Below are positions 62,808-64,000 of a stretch of 64,000 bases of DNA, piece by piece. Origin of the DNA: Aestuariivirga litoralis. GTDB lineage: Bacteria; Pseudomonadota; Alphaproteobacteria; Rhizobiales; Aestuariivirgaceae. Where the stretch lies: assembly GCF_015714715.1 (NCBI RefSeq), contig NZ_WAHS01000001.1:186001-250000 (forward strand). Direction: 5' to 3'. Below the pieces are notes generated by a model. It was not told the origin of the DNA, ran no database searches, and saw nothing but the letters and a program-made list of their open reading frames with translations. The translations under genes were made by a program, and so were the position numbers. How positions within the stretch are numbered: the stretch's first letter is position 1; the number at the start of each line of letters is the position of its first letter.

Positions 62808-63821
62808 CTAACCGCGCCAGCCCCAGCTGTCGGCCTGCGTCAGGCATTCTTTCCACGGTACGACGGAAGCTGTGGTGTTGGGTGAGCGCAGGGACATGGC
62901 CGCCGAAGCATGGGCCAGTTTCAGGCTTTGCTGGATCGGCCAATTCTCGTGATGGCCAAACAGCATGCCTGCAGCAAAGCAATCGCCCGCGCCATTGCTG
63001 CCCAATATCTGATCCTGCGGCACCTTGACGGAAGCATGTTCCGCCGTGTCGCCATTGCGCATCAGCACAATCCCGCCCATTGGAAAATGGATGACCAGCA
63101 TCTCAAGATTGGTGAACGCCGCCATGATCTTTTGTGCGGCGGCGCGGCAGCCTTCGATGTTCGTCACTCCATCTGCCACAGTATCCATTTGCGCAATGGC
63201 ACCCGCCTCTTCGTCATTGATGATGATCGTATCGAGGAAGGGCAGGAAGGATGTGGCCACGGCGTGGACTTTTTTACGCTCCACGCTGACCAGTTCCATA
63301 TTGGTCTTGAGGCCCGCGGCCTTCGCTTTTTTCAGCACTGTCACCCAGCCGGATGCGTCGCCTTTCCACGGCCCGTCAAGAACGGGCTGCAGACCGGGGA
63401 GGCCCAGATGCGCAATGCGGCAGGTGGTCTTGGTGAAGTCAAAATCATCCGGGCTTTGCACTTTGAAGGCGCCCGGTTCATGAAAGTGGGTGCGTTTGCC
63501 GGTGCGCTGGTCAGTCATCGCGTAAGTTACCGAGGTTGCGATGCCGTCCCGCATCTCCAAAGCTTCCCGTGCAATGCCCAACTCGTCGCAGATGCGCCAG
63601 AGCAAATGGCCGAACTCGTCATTGCCTACCAAGCCCTGAGCCTCAACCTGGAAAGGTGCTCCCAGCCGCTTCAATGCGGTGGACATGTTATGACCGGGGC
63701 AGCCGCCAAAATCGGAACTGCCAAGAATAGTCGCCACAGTTTCCTGCGACGGCCAATGATCAACGGTGACGTTGCGGTCTCCGCACCACGCGCCACCGCA
63801 GAGAATACCGCTGCGCTGCAT
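62808..63821 (-). CDS. PfkB-family carbohydrate kinase
   Basis: This 337-aa ribokinase-like protein has the N-terminal GGCPGHNMSTALKRLG motif and the C-terminal active site GSNGAGDCFAAGML (anion hole and catalytic Asp). The substrate is a sugar or nucleoside, not fixed by sequence. Its stop lies 2 nt from the pseudouridine synthase stop. The gene upstream in its operon is cut by the window end. Confidence 0.83.
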   Translation of the reverse strand: MQRSGILCGGAWCGDRNVTVDHWPSQETVATILGSSDFGGCPGHNMSTALKRLGAPFQVEAQGLVGNDEFGHLLWRICDELGIAREALEMRDGIATSVTYAMTDQRTGKRTHFHEPGAFKVQSPDDFDFTKTTCRIAHLGLPGLQPVLDGPWKGDASGWVTVLKKAKAAGLKTNMELVSVERKKVHAVATSFLPFLDTIIINDEEAGAIAQMDTVADGVTNIEGCRAAAQKIMAAFTNLEMLVIHFPMGGIVLMRNGDTAEHASVKVPQDQILGSNGAGDCFAAGMLFGHHENWPIQQSLKLAHASAAMSLRSPNTTASVVPWKECLTQADSWGWRG

Positions 63822-63824
63822 GGA

Positions 63825-64000
63825 TCAGACCTTCAAGACCGGATCGGTGATCTCGATATCGGCGGCCAAAGGCCTGTCCGGCGTCAGGCGATTCTTGGAG
63901 AGGTGGTCGTGATAGGCCTTCACGGCTTCAGCCGTGGTCAGGTCATTTTCCACCACAGCGCGCATCAGTTCGACCAACTTCACCGGGCTTTCGGCGAAGT
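63825..64000 (-). CDS. Partial gene upstream of the PfkB kinase (C-terminal part)
   Basis: An open frame enters from the right end of the window and ends at a TGA at 63825-63827, 3 nt before the ATG of the PfkB gene. Its last part reads LVELMRAVVENDLTTAEAVK and ends PLAADIEITDPVLKV. I do not recognise the family from these 57 residues. It is probably in one operon with the kinase and may act on the same sugar. Confidence 0.6.
   Translation of the reverse strand, partial: FAESPVKLVELMRAVVENDLTTAEAVKAYHDHLSKNRLTPDRPLAADIEITDPVLKV

Overview
The window looks like the chromosome of a GC-rich alphaproteobacterium, most probably of the order Hyphomicrobiales (Rhizobiales). The marker genes that point there are the CckA-ChpT-CtrA cell-cycle parts (chpT, ctrA, sciP), an EipA/DUF1134 protein, a BTLCP transglutaminase-like protein, phosphatidylcholine synthesis by both Pcs and a PmtA-like methyltransferase, a Caulobacter-type ceramide locus, and RIME-like intergenic palindromes. 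The species cannot be named from the sequence alone.

Layout. 1-4467 is the end of an integrated element: an HNH nuclease, a DUF2971 protein, an Abi_C (HEPN-like) protein and a tyrosine integrase, stopping at a fragment that resembles the 3' end of a tRNA. 4511-10151 is the urea ABC transporter operon urtABCDE (minus strand), behind a sigma-54 promoter with two NtrC-like sites upstream. 10504-16550 holds a universal stress protein, two tandem cysteine-rich secreted paralogues, membrane and coiled-coil proteins, eipA, cysQ and chpT. 16617-21043 holds two tandem soluble PAS-PAS chemoreceptors and a BTLCP protein, each with a CtrA-like box upstream. 21315-22736 is an AT-richer membrane protein gene between 39-bp direct repeats. 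22865-29512 carries a VWA protein, a methyltransferase, ctrA, a fliJ-like gene, an aminotransferase/LysE/sulfotransferase-like operon and a GAF protein.

29594-32018 is an AT-richer two-gene accessory cassette: a PIN_8 protein and a DUF262-DUF1524 (GmrSD/SspE-like) protein. It is the best candidate here for an uncharacterised defence module. 32666-39181 returns to core genes: a Kef-type antiporter, sciP, mnmA, a PmtA-like methyltransferase, pcs and tRNA-Met. 39315-47600 is a sphingolipid locus. The plus-strand operon (acyl-AMP ligase, CerR-like reductase, ACP, serine palmitoyltransferase) converges on a minus-strand operon (ceramide-synthase-like GNAT protein, metallophosphoesterase, LptF/LptG-family permease, lipid kinase). 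Together they could make, phosphorylate and export a ceramide lipid. 47654-64000 is housekeeping: NUDIX and GNAT genes, a MoxR/DUF58/DUF4159 cluster, DUF1285, CoA pyrophosphatase, cca, cupin, a FolM-like reductase, folB, uvrC, pgsA, moaD, a pseudouridine synthase, a PfkB kinase and the end of one further gene.

Genes are tightly packed with many ATGA-type overlaps. ctrA, chpT and sciP lie within about 19 kb, and CtrA-like boxes at five promoters suggest local CtrA control. No CRISPR array, rRNA gene, insertion sequence or prophage structural gene was seen.
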